64,000 bases of DNA from Marinobacterium litorale DSM 23545 (GCF_000428985.1 NZ_AUAZ01000017.1:1-64000); one strand, 5' to 3'. Positions 18,214 to 28,383 are shown, counted from the first letter of the stretch. Notes: generated by a model not told the origin, from the sequence alone. Translations and numbers: made by a program.

Positions 18214-18741
18214 ATGTCGTACGGTCCTTTACCGAAAAAAGTTGACCCGCGCAAACTGGCGGATCGAGAAGCAGAAATTACGGGGATTGCAGAGGTATCC
18301 GCAATGCCGCGTCTGTGCTCGCTCCTTGTCGACAGTCATGGAGAGATCCATGTGTCTTTGAAGTTTGCGGTGGATGAGCAGCGTTTAAGAGTCGTGACTG
18401 GCTCGGCACATGGCAGTGTTATGCAAACCTGCCAGCGTTGTCTGGAACCGGTCGCGGTGGATGTTGAGGCCAAGGTCAATCTGGCAATGGTGCTTAACGA
18501 AGAACAGGCTAAAAATCTGCCCCGGTATTACGATCCGCTGATCGTCGAGGCTGAAGATGTCGAGCTGCTGTCTTTGATCGAGGATGAACTGATATTGAGC
18601 CTTCCGTTGGTGGCGTATCACGAAGACTGCTCAATTCAGACCTCATTCGGAGATGCTGATGAGGCGGCCCGGACGCAGGAAAACAAACCCAACCCATTCA
18701 GTGTATTGGCCGAGCTGAAAGGCAAGACCGATAAGAGTTGA
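18214..18741 (+). CDS. yceD: YceD (DUF177) family protein
   Basis: The 175-residue protein is the conserved partner of ribosomal protein L32, encoded just ahead of rpmF across bacteria. It has the family's CQRCLEP cysteine pair and an acidic EDVELLSLIEDELILSLP stretch. YceD has been linked to 23S rRNA / large-subunit accumulation in plants and bacteria. The ATG lies immediately after a strong promoter, without a visible ribosome site. Confidence 0.92.
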   Translation: MSYGPLPKKVDPRKLADREAEITGIAEVSAMPRLCSLLVDSHGEIHVSLKFAVDEQRLRVVTGSAHGSVMQTCQRCLEPVAVDVEAKVNLAMVLNEEQAKNLPRYYDPLIVEAEDVELLSLIEDELILSLPLVAYHEDCSIQTSFGDADEAARTQENKPNPFSVLAELKGKTDKS

Positions 18742-18758
18742 TTTAGGAGCTACACACC

Positions 18759-18941
18759 ATGGCAGTACAGCAGAACAAAAAGTCTCGTTCACGTCGCGAC
18801 ATGCGTCGTTCCCATGACGCGCTGGGTAACCCGACTCTGTCTGTTGACGCGACTACCGGCGAAACTCATCGTCGTCACCACGTCAGCGCTGACGGTTTCT
18901 ACCGTGGCCGTCAGGTTATCGAACCCAAGGGTGACGAGTAA
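18759..18941 (+). CDS. rpmF: 50S ribosomal protein L32
   Basis: The 60-residue basic protein starts [22 protein letters not shown], unmistakably L32, and ends ...QVIEPKGDE. It lacks the four-cysteine zinc ribbon found in some L32 proteins, as usual for gammaproteobacteria. A TTAGGAG ribosome site precedes the ATG. It lies between yceD and plsX, the conserved order that ties ribosome and lipid synthesis. Confidence 0.97.
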   Translation: MAVQQNKKSRSRRDMRRSHDALGNPTLSVDATTGETHRRHHVSADGFYRGRQVIEPKGDE

Positions 18942-18943
18942 GC

Positions 18944-19972
18944 TTGACGGCTTCGTATTGCATCAGCATTGATGCAATGGGCGGGGACTTCGGTCCCCGC
19001 GTTACTGTTGCTGCGGCCAGTGAGGCGCTCAAGCGTCATCCGCACCTACAGATTATATTGGTCGGCCAGTCCGATGCTGTAACACCTTACCTCCGCCGCT
19101 GCCGCGGCAAACAACTTCAGCGCCTCAATTTTCTTCACGTCGATGATGTGATCGATAGTACTGCCAAGCCTTCCCTGGCGCTACGCCACGGTCGCGATTC
19201 GTCCATGGGCAAAGCGTTGTCTCTGGTCTGCGAAGGTACGGCCCAGGCCTGTATCAGTGCCGGTAATACCGGAGCCTTGATGGCGCTGGGGCGTAGTTTG
19301 CTGGGTATGTTGCCGGGCATAGAGCGCCCGGCGATAACCACCGCGATTCCCACCCTTAAAGGCTATAGCCAGATGCTCGATCTGGGCGCGAATGTGGACA
19401 GCAGTGCAGAAAACCTGCTCCAGTTTGCGATCATGGGGTCTGTTATGCTCGAAGCGATTGACCAGCAGACGCGTCCCAGTATCGGGCTGCTGAATGTGGG
19501 GTCCGAGCAGCACAAGGGTACCGATATGGTGCGCGAAGCCAGTCGTCTGATCGAAGCCCACCCCGGGCTGAACTTTATTGGCTATCTTGAAGGGGATGAT
19601 CTCTTCGCGGGGCGCGCCGATCTGGTGGTATGCGATGGGTTCGTGGGAAATGTGGCACTCAAAAGCTGTGAAGGCCTGTCTAAACTTCTGGTGAGAAAAG
19701 TGCAGGCCAGCTTCCGCCGGAACCCCTATCGCAGGTTGTTGGCGTTGCTTGCCACGCCGGTTTTGCGTGAGCTCAAGGCTCAGCTGGACCCGGGAAGGCG
19801 CAATGGCGCTACGCTGTTAGGGTTGAACGGTGTCGTGGTAAAGAGTCATGGCGGGGCCAATCGCGCATACTTTCAGGCCGCTATCGACCAGGCGCTGGAG
19901 GAAGCGCGGCTCAACGTGCCGGCGCTGATTGGTGAACGGGTACGAGAAGAGATGGCGCGTTGCGAAGCTTGA
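18944..19972 (+). CDS. plsX: phosphate acyltransferase PlsX
   Basis: PlsX converts acyl-ACP to acyl-phosphate, the donor for the first step of phospholipid synthesis, at the inner face of the membrane. The 342-residue protein has the N-terminal ISIDAMGGDFGPRVT motif and SAGNTGALMA. It is read from a TTG codon only 2 nt after the rpmF stop, with a GGGTGACGAG stretch upstream; no ATG or GTG fits the conserved N-terminus better. Confidence 0.95.
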   Translation: MTASYCISIDAMGGDFGPRVTVAAASEALKRHPHLQIILVGQSDAVTPYLRRCRGKQLQRLNFLHVDDVIDSTAKPSLALRHGRDSSMGKALSLVCEGTAQACISAGNTGALMALGRSLLGMLPGIERPAITTAIPTLKGYSQMLDLGANVDSSAENLLQFAIMGSVMLEAIDQQTRPSIGLLNVGSEQHKGTDMVREASRLIEAHPGLNFIGYLEGDDLFAGRADLVVCDGFVGNVALKSCEGLSKLLVRKVQASFRRNPYRRLLALLATPVLRELKAQLDPGRRNGATLLGLNGVVVKSHGGANRAYFQAAIDQALEEARLNVPALIGERVREEMARCEA

Positions 19973-20097
19973 TTGCTTCACTTTAATGCCGGAAAAGGCT
20001 GTAATAGCCGCTCAATCCTGTAAACTACGCCGCCCACAACGCTGATATCAAACGATTTGGTACAGCCGGATAAGAACGGAAAGTAATAGAGGACGCC

Positions 20098-21039
20098 ATG
20101 TCGCAGTCGCTTGCTTTTGTATTTCCCGGACAGGGTTCGCAGCATCTGGGAATGCTGCAGGAACTCGCCGCTGACTACCCCATCATTGAACAGACCTTCC
20201 AGGAAGCCTCCGATGTGCTGGGCTTCGACCTATGGGCGCTGGTGCAATCGGGCCCCGAGGAAGAGCTTAACGCTACTCACAATACCCAGCCCGCTTTGCT
20301 GACAGCCGGCGTCGCGTTGTGGCGCCTCTGGGAACAGAAGGGCGGCGCTACGCCCTCCGTGCTGGCTGGGCACAGTCTCGGCGAGTACACCGCGCTGGTC
20401 TGCGGTGGCGCGATCGATTTTGCCGACGGTGTGCGGTTGGTTCAGGCCCGCGGTCGCTATATGCAGGAGGCGGTTCCCGCGGGTACCGGCGGTATGGCGG
20501 CAATTCTCGGGCTGGATGACGCCGCTGTTGTCGCTGCCTGTGAGCAGGCGGCTCAGGGAGAGGTGGTTTCCGCAGTTAACTTCAACTGCCCCGGTCAGGT
20601 TGTGATCGCCGGTGAAAAAGCGGCTGTTGAACGTGGCATCGAAGCCTGTAAAGAGGCGGGCGCCAAGCGCGCCGTTCCTCTGCCGGTCAGCGTCCCATCT
20701 CACTGCGCACTGATGAAGCCCGCCGCTGATCAGATGGCACAGGCGCTGGAGGGGGTCGACCTGCGGATGCCGATGATCCAGGTGATTCAGAATGTGACGG
20801 CCGAAGCGCCCAGTGACGTTGATGAGCTTAAGCGCAACCTGCTGACACAGCTTTACAGTCCGGTTTTGTGGACCCGTAGTGTTCAGAACATGCTAACCTG
20901 CGGAGTGACTACCACGATTGAGTGTGGCCCGGGCAAGGTCTTGGCCGGCTTGAATAAGAAGGTGGATCGCGCCTTGAATGTAGTGGCGATCAACGACCCC
21001 GCGGGACTGGATAAGGCTCTGGCTCTGCTGGCCGAGTGA
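20098..21039 (+). CDS. fabD: malonyl-CoA:ACP transacylase FabD
   Basis: FabD loads malonate onto acyl carrier protein for fatty acid elongation. The 313-residue protein shows VFPGQGSQHLGM at the N-terminus, the nucleophile serine in GHSLGEYTAL, and SVPSHCALM carrying the catalytic histidine. A GAGGACGCC site precedes the ATG. It is the first of the fabD-fabG-acpP-fabF block, about 125 nt after plsX. Confidence 0.96.
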   Translation: MSQSLAFVFPGQGSQHLGMLQELAADYPIIEQTFQEASDVLGFDLWALVQSGPEEELNATHNTQPALLTAGVALWRLWEQKGGATPSVLAGHSLGEYTALVCGGAIDFADGVRLVQARGRYMQEAVPAGTGGMAAILGLDDAAVVAACEQAAQGEVVSAVNFNCPGQVVIAGEKAAVERGIEACKEAGAKRAVPLPVSVPSHCALMKPAADQMAQALEGVDLRMPMIQVIQNVTAEAPSDVDELKRNLLTQLYSPVLWTRSVQNMLTCGVTTTIECGPGKVLAGLNKKVDRALNVVAINDPAGLDKALALLAE

Positions 21040-21075
21040 GCCAATCGACAAGAGAGAACGACAAGGAACACTTGA

Positions 21076-21819
21076 ATGAGCATTGAAGGCAAGATCGCGC
21101 TGGTAACGGGCGCGACCCGGGGGATCGGCAAAGCAATTGCCGAGAATCTGGCCGCGCAGGGCGCTGTCGTTATCGGCACTGCAACCAGTGAGAGCGGCGC
21201 AGCGGCGATCAGTGAATACCTCGCGGCGGTGGGCAACAGCGGCAAAGGCTTGGTGCTTGACGTATCCAGTGCTGACTCTGTGGATGCTGTGCTTAAATCG
21301 ATTCAAGGCGACTTCGGCGCAATCGAGATTCTGGTGAATAACGCAGGCATCACCCGTGACAATCTGATGATGCGAATGAAAGATGATGAGTGGGATTCGG
21401 TACTTAATACCAATCTGACTTCCGTCTATCGTGTAGTAAAAGGTTGTCTGCGGGGGATGACCAAAGCGCGCTGGGGGCGTATCGTCAGCGTGAGCTCCGT
21501 GGTAGCCTCCATGGGCAATGCCGGGCAGGCTAACTATGCGGCAGCCAAGTCGGGCATGGAGGGCTTTACCCGAGCGTTGGCACGGGAACTTGGTTCGCGC
21601 AATGTAACGGTGAACTGCGTGGCGCCAGGTTTTATTGATACGGATATGACCTCCGGTTTGCCGGAGGAGCACAAGGCTAATCTGCAGTCGCAGATTCCGA
21701 TGAATCGACTGGGTAAGCCGGAAGAGGTTGCCGCGGTTATCGGATTCCTCTGCAGTGAAGGTGGTGCCTATGTCACCGGCGAAACCATTCAGGTGAATGG
21801 CGGTATGTACATGGCCTGA
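21076..21819 (+). CDS. fabG: 3-oxoacyl-ACP reductase FabG
   Basis: FabG is the NADPH-dependent ketoreductase of type II fatty acid synthesis. The 247-residue short-chain dehydrogenase has TGATRGIG for cofactor binding, NNAGIT, and the catalytic Ser-Tyr-Lys set in SVSSVVAS ... YAAAKSG. The C-terminus (VTGETIQVNGGMYMA) is typical of FabG. An AAGGAA box precedes the ATG. Confidence 0.96.
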   Translation: MSIEGKIALVTGATRGIGKAIAENLAAQGAVVIGTATSESGAAAISEYLAAVGNSGKGLVLDVSSADSVDAVLKSIQGDFGAIEILVNNAGITRDNLMMRMKDDEWDSVLNTNLTSVYRVVKGCLRGMTKARWGRIVSVSSVVASMGNAGQANYAAAKSGMEGFTRALARELGSRNVTVNCVAPGFIDTDMTSGLPEEHKANLQSQIPMNRLGKPEEVAAVIGFLCSEGGAYVTGETIQVNGGMYMA

Positions 21820-21942
21820 TCCAGGTCATGAAAAAGCTGTCGTAGTCAGGTAATTTCGGCGGATAGAAAGAATTGTTTTTTTCGCCGATTTGAGGATAAT
21901 TGGCCGTCAGCTTGACGAGAAATAAAATCCAGGCCGTCACGC

Positions 21943-21972
21943 TTGCTATGGCGTTTCGGGTTTTACTAAAAT
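21943..21972 (+). promoter_or_regulatory. candidate acpP promoter
   Basis: TTGCTA (21943-21948) and TAAAAT (21967-21972) are 18 bp apart and lie about 50 nt ahead of the acpP start, in a 200-nt gap after fabG. A separate strong acpP promoter is common. The match is moderate. Confidence 0.4.
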
Positions 21973-22024
21973 TCCGTCACGCATCTTGGGATGTGATGGT
22001 GTTGAGAAGACAATAGGAAGAGAT

Positions 22025-22258
22025 ATGAGCAACATTGAAGAGCGCGTTAAGAAAATCATCGCGGAACAGCTGGGCGTGAAAGAGGAAGAAGTTACCAAAG
22101 AAGCTTCCTTTGTTGAGGATCTGGGCGCCGACTCTCTGGACACTGTTGAGCTTGTGATGGCGCTGGAAGAGGAATTCGAAACTGAAATTCCTGATGAAGA
22201 AGCTGAAAAAATCACCACTGTTCAGCTGGCGATCGATTACATCAACGCTCACCAGTAA
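22025..22258 (+). CDS. acpP: acyl carrier protein
   Basis: The 77-residue acidic protein carries growing acyl chains on 4'-phosphopantetheine attached to the serine in [10 protein letters not shown]. The N-terminus [18 protein letters not shown] and the rest match AcpP closely. The ATG at 22025 follows AGGAAG. Intrinsic termination just downstream should allow higher AcpP than FabF output. Confidence 0.97.
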   Translation: MSNIEERVKKIIAEQLGVKEEEVTKEASFVEDLGADSLDTVELVMALEEEFETEIPDEEAEKITTVQLAIDYINAHQ

Positions 22259-22284
22259 TCAATCCCACCCGAATTGATTGAAAG

Positions 22285-22323
22285 GCCGCATCTATATCGC
22301 GAATATGGTGCGGCTTTTCTTTT
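22285..22323 (+). terminator. intrinsic terminator/attenuator between acpP and fabF
   Basis: GCCGCA (22285-22290) pairs with TGCGGC (22309-22314), followed by TTTTCTTTT, with an A-run upstream of the stem. It sits 26 nt after the acpP stop and before fabF, consistent with partial termination that boosts AcpP relative to the downstream genes. Confidence 0.75.
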
Positions 22324-22350
22324 GACAGCCTGCAGTGCTGGAGGATTGTA

Positions 22351-23589
22351 ATGTCTCGCAGAAGAGTGGTGGTTACGGGTCTGGGTCTGCTGACTCCGGT
22401 CGGTAATACCGTCAAGGCGACCTGGGACAATATACTCGCCGGTCAAAGCGGCGCGGCCGATATCGAGCATTTCGATGCCAGCCAATATGCCACCCGTTTC
22501 TCCGCATCCGTCAAGGATTTTGATATCGAGCCCTACATGAGCGCCAAAGAGGCGCGCAAGATGGATCTCTTTATCCAATACGGTATGGCGGCTGCTATTC
22601 AGGCGGTAGAAGACGCCGGTCTGGAAGTCACCGAAGAAAACTCACCCCGCATCGGATGCGCTCTGGGGTCTGGTATCGGCGGTTTGCCGATGATCGAAAA
22701 AACCCATGACGTGCTGAACGGTTCCGGCCCGCGTCGGGTTTCGCCGTTTTTCGTACCGGGCAGTATTATCAATATGATCTCCGGTAATCTGGCGATCAAG
22801 TACGGGTTCCGCGGCCCCAATATCGCTATCACCACCGCTTGTACCACGGGCACGCATAACATTGGTCATGCCATGCGTATGATTCAGTATGGTGATGCTG
22901 ATGTAATGGTTGCCGGTGGTGCCGAGATGGCGACCACCCCGCTGGGTGTGGCGGGGTTCTCTGCCGCTCGCGCACTGTCTACGCGCAACGAGGATCCTCT
23001 TGCAGCCAGTCGTCCCTGGGACAAGGATCGTGACGGTTTTGTGCTCGGTGATGGCGCCGGTGTTCTGGTGCTGGAAGAGTACGAATCCGCCAAGGCGCGG
23101 GGCGCCCGCATTTATTGCGAACTGTCCGGGTTTGGCATGAGCGATGATGCCTTCCATATGACAGCGCCGCCCGAGGACGGGTCCGGGGCTGCGCTTTCGA
23201 TGCAGAACGCCATTAACGACTCGGCACTGGCAGTCGATAAAATCCACTATATCAATGCCCATGGTACGTCCACGCCCGCCGGTGATATAGCGGAGTCCAA
23301 TGCGGCCAAGCGCGTGCTCGGCAGTGCTGCCGAAAATGTGCGGATGAGCTCCACAAAATCGATGATCGGCCACTTGCTGGGTGCCGCAGGTGCGGTGGAA
23401 GCGGCTTTCTGTGTTTTGGCATTACGAGATCAGGTTGCGCCGCCCACCATTAACCTGGATAACCCATCCGACGGCTGTGATCTGAACTACGTGGCTCACA
23501 CCGCTCAGGAGTGCCCGATCGATGCAGCCATGTCGAACTCGTTCGGCTTTGGCGGTACCAACGGCACTCTGATTTTCAACAAGCTCTAA
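22351..23589 (+). CDS. fabF: 3-oxoacyl-ACP synthase II FabF
   Basis: FabF condenses malonyl-ACP with acyl-ACP. The 412-residue ketosynthase has the active-site cysteine in [13 protein letters not shown] and the two histidines in [11 protein letters not shown] and [12 protein letters not shown]. Size and motifs match FabF. A GGAGG lies 9 nt before the ATG. It continues the fab operon into pabC. Confidence 0.96.
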   Translation: MSRRRVVVTGLGLLTPVGNTVKATWDNILAGQSGAADIEHFDASQYATRFSASVKDFDIEPYMSAKEARKMDLFIQYGMAAAIQAVEDAGLEVTEENSPRIGCALGSGIGGLPMIEKTHDVLNGSGPRRVSPFFVPGSIINMISGNLAIKYGFRGPNIAITTACTTGTHNIGHAMRMIQYGDADVMVAGGAEMATTPLGVAGFSAARALSTRNEDPLAASRPWDKDRDGFVLGDGAGVLVLEEYESAKARGARIYCELSGFGMSDDAFHMTAPPEDGSGAALSMQNAINDSALAVDKIHYINAHGTSTPAGDIAESNAAKRVLGSAAENVRMSSTKSMIGHLLGAAGAVEAAFCVLALRDQVAPPTINLDNPSDGCDLNYVAHTAQECPIDAAMSNSFGFGGTNGTLIFNKL

Positions 23590-23636
23590 GCTGAGGCGGG
23601 GTTATTGAGCCCCGTCTTCAACGCCTTCACTGCCGC

Positions 23637-24464
23637 ATGGTTCGAATGACGCTGATCAACGGAGAACCCGACACCCGAATCGACCTCGGTGATCGGGGGC
23701 TTGCATACGGCCATGGCGTGTTTGAAACCCTCCTGGTGGCCCACGGGCGCTTGCAGTTGCTGGATTGGCATCTGGAACGGCTGCGCCTGGGGTGTGATCG
23801 TCTGAATATTCCCCTGCATCGAATAGAGTCTGACGTGGTTCAGGCGCTTGGGCGGCTGAGCGGGGACGATGCGGCGGTCAAGCTGATTGTGACCCGGGGC
23901 AGCGGTGGGCGTGGTTATGCGGTTCAGGATCCTGACCTGAAACCCAACTGGATATTGCAGGTGTCTGATCTTCCTGTCTGGCCGGAGGAACCCGCAACCA
24001 GCGGTATTACCCTTTACCCCTGTCAGACGAAGCTTGCCATTCAGCCGCTTCTGGCTGGAATAAAGCATCTCAATCGCCTGGAGCAGGTGCTGGCACGGGG
24101 GGAGTGGACGGATAGCCGGTTCCGTGAGGGGCTTGTCTGTGATCAGGCTGGCTTCGTCGTTGAAGGGACCATGAGCAACCTCTTTTGGGTTGAGTCTGGA
24201 ACGCTCCATACCCCGGCGCTTGAGGGGGCCGGTGTGACAGGTATCCTGCGCCGATGGGTGATTGAAATTGCTTCGAGTCAGGGGGTAAGTGTGGAGATCG
24301 GTCATTTCCGGCCAGGGTGTCTTGCCCACGCCGAAGAGGTGTTTGTCTGTAACAGCCTGATTGGTCTCTGGCCGGTGGTTGCGCTCGAAGATTGGCGTTG
24401 GCCGGTGGGTGAAATGACGCGTTTTTTACAACAGCAGTTGGATAAGGAGTATCGTGCGTGCTGA
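23637..24464 (+). CDS. pabC: aminodeoxychorismate lyase PabC
   Basis: PabC is a fold-type IV PLP enzyme that releases 4-aminobenzoate from aminodeoxychorismate for folate synthesis. The 275-residue protein has the family blocks GLAYGHGVFETL, GIKHLNRLEQVLAR (with the PLP lysine) and EGTMSNLFWV. Position between fabF and mltG is the conserved gammaproteobacterial order. Its last codons overlap the mltG start. Confidence 0.93.
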   Translation: MVRMTLINGEPDTRIDLGDRGLAYGHGVFETLLVAHGRLQLLDWHLERLRLGCDRLNIPLHRIESDVVQALGRLSGDDAAVKLIVTRGSGGRGYAVQDPDLKPNWILQVSDLPVWPEEPATSGITLYPCQTKLAIQPLLAGIKHLNRLEQVLARGEWTDSRFREGLVCDQAGFVVEGTMSNLFWVESGTLHTPALEGAGVTGILRRWVIEIASSQGVSVEIGHFRPGCLAHAEEVFVCNSLIGLWPVVALEDWRWPVGEMTRFLQQQLDKEYRAC

Positions 24465-25495
24465 TCAAGCGTTTGCTGATCGTGTTGCTGGTTGTGTCTG
24501 TCCTGGTTGCCGGTGCGTTTTACTGGGGCTGGAATGACTATCAGCGGTTTATGAGCAGTCCCGCCAATGTTCAGGATGAACAGGTCTTTAAGATCGAAAA
24601 GGGCACCTATTTCAAGTCGTTATCGGATAAACTTGAACAGGAATCGATCATCGATAAGCCGCTCTATCTGCGGATTGCCAGCCGCCTGGAGCCGGGGCTT
24701 ACGCAGATTAAAGCGGGCGAATACCGGCTTAACGCCGGTGAAAGTGTCCGCGACCTGTTGCTCAAGTTCAGCCGCGGTGACACGCTGAAGCATCACTTCA
24801 CGATTGTGGAAGGCACGCGGTTTTCGGAGCTGCGTATGGCGCTGTCCGGCGAAGCGCGACTGGTGCAGCGTCTGCCCGAGCTGAGTGATGATGCATTGAT
24901 GGAGGAGCTGGGACTGGAGGCTCCAAGTCCCGAGGGGCTCTTTCTCGCCGAGACCTACCAGTTCGAGACGGGAATGACCGATCTGGAGCTGCTGGCACGT
25001 GCCAATGATCACCTTGAACAGACCTTGAATAAGGCCTGGGCTGAACGCAGTGCCGAACTGCCTTTGGATTCCCCCTATGAAGCGTTGACCCTGGCCTCAA
25101 TTGTTGAAAAAGAGACCGGCGTACCCGCTGAGCGACCCCGAATTGCCGGTGTTTTCGTGCGCCGCTTGGAGAGAGGTATGCGGCTGCAAACCGACCCGAC
25201 GGTGATCTACGGGATGGGAGAGGCCTACGACGGCAACATTCGCCGCAGTGACCTGCGCAAACCCACACCGTACAACACCTATACCATTGATGGCCTGCCT
25301 CCGACTCCGATAGCGCTGGTGGGGCCTGATGCGATCCATGCGGCACTGAACCCGGAAGCCGGGGAGTGGCTTTATTTCGTTGCCAAGGGCGATGGCAGTC
25401 ACCAGTTTTCAAAAACACTGGCCGAGCACAATCGGGCTGTGGCTGAATACCAGTTAAAGCGTAAACAAAACTATCGTTCCAGCCCGGGTGGATGA
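24458..25495 (+). CDS. mltG: endolytic murein transglycosylase MltG
   Basis: MltG is an inner-membrane enzyme that cleaves nascent peptidoglycan strands and sets glycan length. The 345-residue protein has one N-terminal membrane anchor (about 3-24) and a YceG-type domain with the catalytic glutamate in [15 protein letters not shown] and the downstream [10 protein letters not shown]. It starts with GTG behind AAGGAG, overlapping pabC by 7 nt. Confidence 0.94.
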   Translation: MLIKRLLIVLLVVSVLVAGAFYWGWNDYQRFMSSPANVQDEQVFKIEKGTYFKSLSDKLEQESIIDKPLYLRIASRLEPGLTQIKAGEYRLNAGESVRDLLLKFSRGDTLKHHFTIVEGTRFSELRMALSGEARLVQRLPELSDDALMEELGLEAPSPEGLFLAETYQFETGMTDLELLARANDHLEQTLNKAWAERSAELPLDSPYEALTLASIVEKETGVPAERPRIAGVFVRRLERGMRLQTDPTVIYGMGEAYDGNIRRSDLRKPTPYNTYTIDGLPPTPIALVGPDAIHAALNPEAGEWLYFVAKGDGSHQFSKTLAEHNRAVAEYQLKRKQNYRSSPGG

Positions 25496-26121
25496 CAATG
25501 CCAGGTTTCTTTATCACGCTCGAGGGAATCGAGGGTGTCGGTAAAACAACGAACCTCAACTATATCCGTGACCGGCTGGAGCGCGCCGGGCGTGAGGTCG
25601 TCGTCACCCGTGAGCCGGGCGGCACGCCTTTGGGCGAGGAGCTGCGTGGCTTGTTGCTGACACCGCGCGAAGAAACGATCGATTACATGGCCGAGCTGCT
25701 GATGATATTTGCCGCCCGTGCCCAGCACTTGAATCAGGTTATTGAGCCGGCCTTGCAACGCGGTGCCTGGGTTTTGTGCGATCGTTTTACGGATGCCACT
25801 TTCGCCTATCAGGGCGGCGGTCGCCAGCTTGATTCAGCCCCTGTCGCTCAGCTTGAACAGCTGGTTCAGGGTGAGCGGCGGCCGGATCTGACTGTTCTGC
25901 TTGATCTGCCGGTGGTGCAGGGATTGGAGCGTGCACGCAAACGCAGTGCGCCTGATCGGTTCGAGGCGGAGCGGGTCGAGTTCTTTGAACGGGTACGTCA
26001 AGTGTATCTGCAGCGCGCCGCAGCCGAGCCCGGGCGGGTGCATGTCATTGATGCCGCTCCGGCGCTGGAGGTCGTGCAGAAACAGATCGATCAACTACTC
26101 GATACGCTGGAGAAGCGTTGA
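25492..26121 (+). CDS. tmk: thymidylate kinase
   Basis: Tmk phosphorylates dTMP to dTDP for DNA synthesis. The 209-residue protein has the P-loop [11 protein letters not shown], the DR(F/Y) motif in [13 protein letters not shown] and a TREPGG segment. The ATG overlaps the mltG stop by 4 nt. Order mltG-tmk-holB is conserved. Confidence 0.95.
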   Translation: MTMPGFFITLEGIEGVGKTTNLNYIRDRLERAGREVVVTREPGGTPLGEELRGLLLTPREETIDYMAELLMIFAARAQHLNQVIEPALQRGAWVLCDRFTDATFAYQGGGRQLDSAPVAQLEQLVQGERRPDLTVLLDLPVVQGLERARKRSAPDRFEAERVEFFERVRQVYLQRAAAEPGRVHVIDAAPALEVVQKQIDQLLDTLEKR

Positions 26122-27113
26122 TGAGTGATGAGCAGATCTATCCGTGGTTACAGGACCAATGGGACAAGTTAATTGCCCAGCGCGCCCAGGGGCGGTTGCC
26201 TCACGCACTGTTGCTCTCCGGGGCGCCGGGTGTGGGAAAAGCGGCGTTTGCTAATGCACTCGCCCATCTTCTGCTGTGTCATGAGCCGCTCGATGGAAAG
26301 CCTTGCGGTCAGTGCCGCAGCTGCGAACTGATCGCCAGCGGACACCACCCGGACCGGCTTTATCTACACCCTGAAGAAGCAGGTAAGGCCATTCGCGTTG
26401 ATCAGGTACGGGAGGTGACCACGGTTTTGCACAGTACGGCTCAGCAGGGGGGCTACCGGGTCATGATCATGGAGCCGGCCGAGGCGATGAACGTGTCTTC
26501 TGCCAATGCGCTGCTGAAAACGCTGGAAGAGCCGGGGCAGGATACGCTGTTGATACTGGTGTGTCATCAACTCGGCCAACTGATGCCGACCATACGCAGT
26601 CGCTGCCAGCGGATCGACTTTCGTCCCCCCGGCACGGAGGAGGGTGAACGCTGGCTGGCGAGTAAGCTTGAGCTAACTGCTGAGGATGCTTCTCGTTTGC
26701 TTGCTATCGCCCAGGGCGCTCCTCTGGCGGCAGTAGAACTGAATGGCGGGGAATTGTTAGAGCTGCGGCGGACTTTCCTCACCGGGCTTGCGGATCTGCT
26801 ACGGGACCGCGTCAGCCCGATTACGCTGGCCGAGAAGCTGCATAAGAGTGAGTTGATCCATCTGCTGGATTGGTGGTTGAGCCTCCTGAATGACATCGCC
26901 CGTCTTCAGTCCGGAGCGGCAGATGCTGCCATTAGCAATGTAGATATGAGTAAAATGCTCGCAGCGGTTGCTAAACGAGCCGACAAGGTTAGAATCTTTG
27001 CATTGGTTGACCGCGTTCAGGAAGAGCGCAAGAGCCTTATGTTGCGACATAATCCGAATCGGCAGCTGCTGGTCGAAAAACTGCTTTTCGACTGGCGCGC
27101 GCTGATCCGCTAG
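26121..27113 (+). CDS. holB: DNA polymerase III subunit delta prime
   Basis: HolB is the clamp-loader delta' subunit. The 330-residue AAA+ protein has GAPGVGKAAFA in place of a canonical catalytic P-loop, a four-cysteine zinc module (CHEPLDGKPCGQCRSC) and the SRC motif (TIRSRCQRIDF). The ATG at 26121 shares its A with the tmk stop (TGATG). The first turn of sequence, YPWLQDQWDKL, is the typical HolB start. Confidence 0.94.
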   Translation: MSDEQIYPWLQDQWDKLIAQRAQGRLPHALLLSGAPGVGKAAFANALAHLLLCHEPLDGKPCGQCRSCELIASGHHPDRLYLHPEEAGKAIRVDQVREVTTVLHSTAQQGGYRVMIMEPAEAMNVSSANALLKTLEEPGQDTLLILVCHQLGQLMPTIRSRCQRIDFRPPGTEEGERWLASKLELTAEDASRLLAIAQGAPLAAVELNGGELLELRRTFLTGLADLLRDRVSPITLAEKLHKSELIHLLDWWLSLLNDIARLQSGAADAAISNVDMSKMLAAVAKRADKVRIFALVDRVQEERKSLMLRHNPNRQLLVEKLLFDWRALIR

Positions 27114-27129
27114 GCAGGAGAGCTGTTGT

Positions 27130-27480
27130 ATGGCCATAGTTCCAAGAATCAGTCACGGTATCCTCTCGCTGGTCATCGGCAATAAGGAGGAGCTGCTGAA
27201 GGCTTACATGCCGTTTATCAATAACGGCGGGCTCTTTATTCCCACAACACGCTCCTATCAGCTCGGTGAAGAGGTGTTCATGCTGATGACGCTGATGGAG
27301 GAGCCGGATAAGATTCCGGTGACCGGGCGTGTGATCTGGGTAACGCCCAAAGCGGCGCAGGGCGGGCGTGTTCCGGGTATAGGGATACAGCTTTCCTCGG
27401 ATGATACCCAGCTGGTGAACAAGGTTGAAACCTATCTGGCGGGCGCACTGAGCGCAGGTCGTCGTACCAACACCCTCTAA
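27130..27480 (+). CDS. pilZ: type IV pilus PilZ-domain protein
   Basis: The 116-residue protein matches the founding PilZ of type IV pilus biogenesis, with GGLFIPTTRSYQLGEEV and VTGRVIWVTP. It lacks the RxxxR c-di-GMP-binding motif, as true PilZ does. It lies between holB and tatD in the order seen in Pseudomonas. A GGCAGGAG site precedes the ATG. Confidence 0.92.
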   Translation: MAIVPRISHGILSLVIGNKEELLKAYMPFINNGGLFIPTTRSYQLGEEVFMLMTLMEEPDKIPVTGRVIWVTPKAAQGGRVPGIGIQLSSDDTQLVNKVETYLAGALSAGRRTNTL

Positions 27481-27494
27481 ACATTCGGTTTTTC

Positions 27495-28289
27495 ATGTAT
27501 ATCGATTCACATTGCCATCTGGATCGGCTGGATCTCAGCCGCCATGAGGATTCTCTTGCTAATCTTGTTCAGGCCGCCGGCGAAGCCGGTGTAGAGCAGA
27601 TGCTCTGCGTCGCCATCGACCTCAATCAGTTCGATGCGATGTATAACCAGGTCGCCCCGTTCAACAATATTTTTACCTCTGCGGGTATTCACCCCTGTCA
27701 TGTGGGAGAGTGTCCCTATGACGAAGCGCGTCTGCGCGCAGCCGCCTCAAAGCCGGGTATTGTTGCGTTGGGGGAAACGGGGCTCGATTACCACTACAGC
27801 GAGGAGCTGGCAGGGGCGCAGAAAGCGAGTTTTGCCGGACATCTGAAGTTGGGTAGCGAGCTTGGGCTTCCGGTCATTGTGCATACCCGTGAGGCGCGTC
27901 AGGATACGCTGGATATCATTGACCAGCATGCTGACCGCGATACGGCGGGTGTGCTGCACTGCTTTACCGAGTCGCTGGAGATGGCGCAGGCTGCCCTTGA
28001 GATGAACTTTATGATCTCCTTCTCCGGCATCATTACCTTCAAAAACGCGGAGGAGCTACGCGATGTGGTTCGAGCGGTTCCGCTTGAGCAGATGTTGATT
28101 GAGACCGACTCACCCTATCTGGCGCCGGTACCCTACCGGGGTAAGCCCAATGAGCCAACCTACGTGCCGCAGGTCGCCAAGTGCATCGCTGAACTCAAGG
28201 GTGTTAGTGTTGAAGAGGTCGCCCGTATCACCCGGGAAAACTTCTACCGACTCTTTTCTCGTGCCACACCCGTCGAGCGCTCTGTTTAA
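27495..28289 (+). CDS. TatD-family metal-dependent hydrolase (YcfH type)
   Basis: The 264-residue TIM-barrel hydrolase starts MYIDSHCHLDRLDL and has GETGLDYHY, VIVHTREA, GVLHCFTES and IETDSPYLAP, the metal ligands of the TatD family. Members are DNases or deaminated-nucleotide hydrolases; the physiological substrate is uncertain. It closes the fab-holB gene run. Confidence 0.93.
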   Translation: MYIDSHCHLDRLDLSRHEDSLANLVQAAGEAGVEQMLCVAIDLNQFDAMYNQVAPFNNIFTSAGIHPCHVGECPYDEARLRAAASKPGIVALGETGLDYHYSEELAGAQKASFAGHLKLGSELGLPVIVHTREARQDTLDIIDQHADRDTAGVLHCFTESLEMAQAALEMNFMISFSGIITFKNAEELRDVVRAVPLEQMLIETDSPYLAPVPYRGKPNEPTYVPQVAKCIAELKGVSVEEVARITRENFYRLFSRATPVERSV

Positions 28290-28383
28290 GCGGGTTTACC
28301 GGCTATCCGGGGCGATCAGATTTGTGCCCGGGATATTATTTTTTCGTAAATGAACAAGACCCGCGCCTCGCAATCTGTTATTC

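Noticed and set aside
22642-23373. 243-codon frame opposite fabF
   Set aside because: Antisense shadow of a fully conserved ketosynthase gene; composition is His/Arg-rich and no ribosome site is seen.
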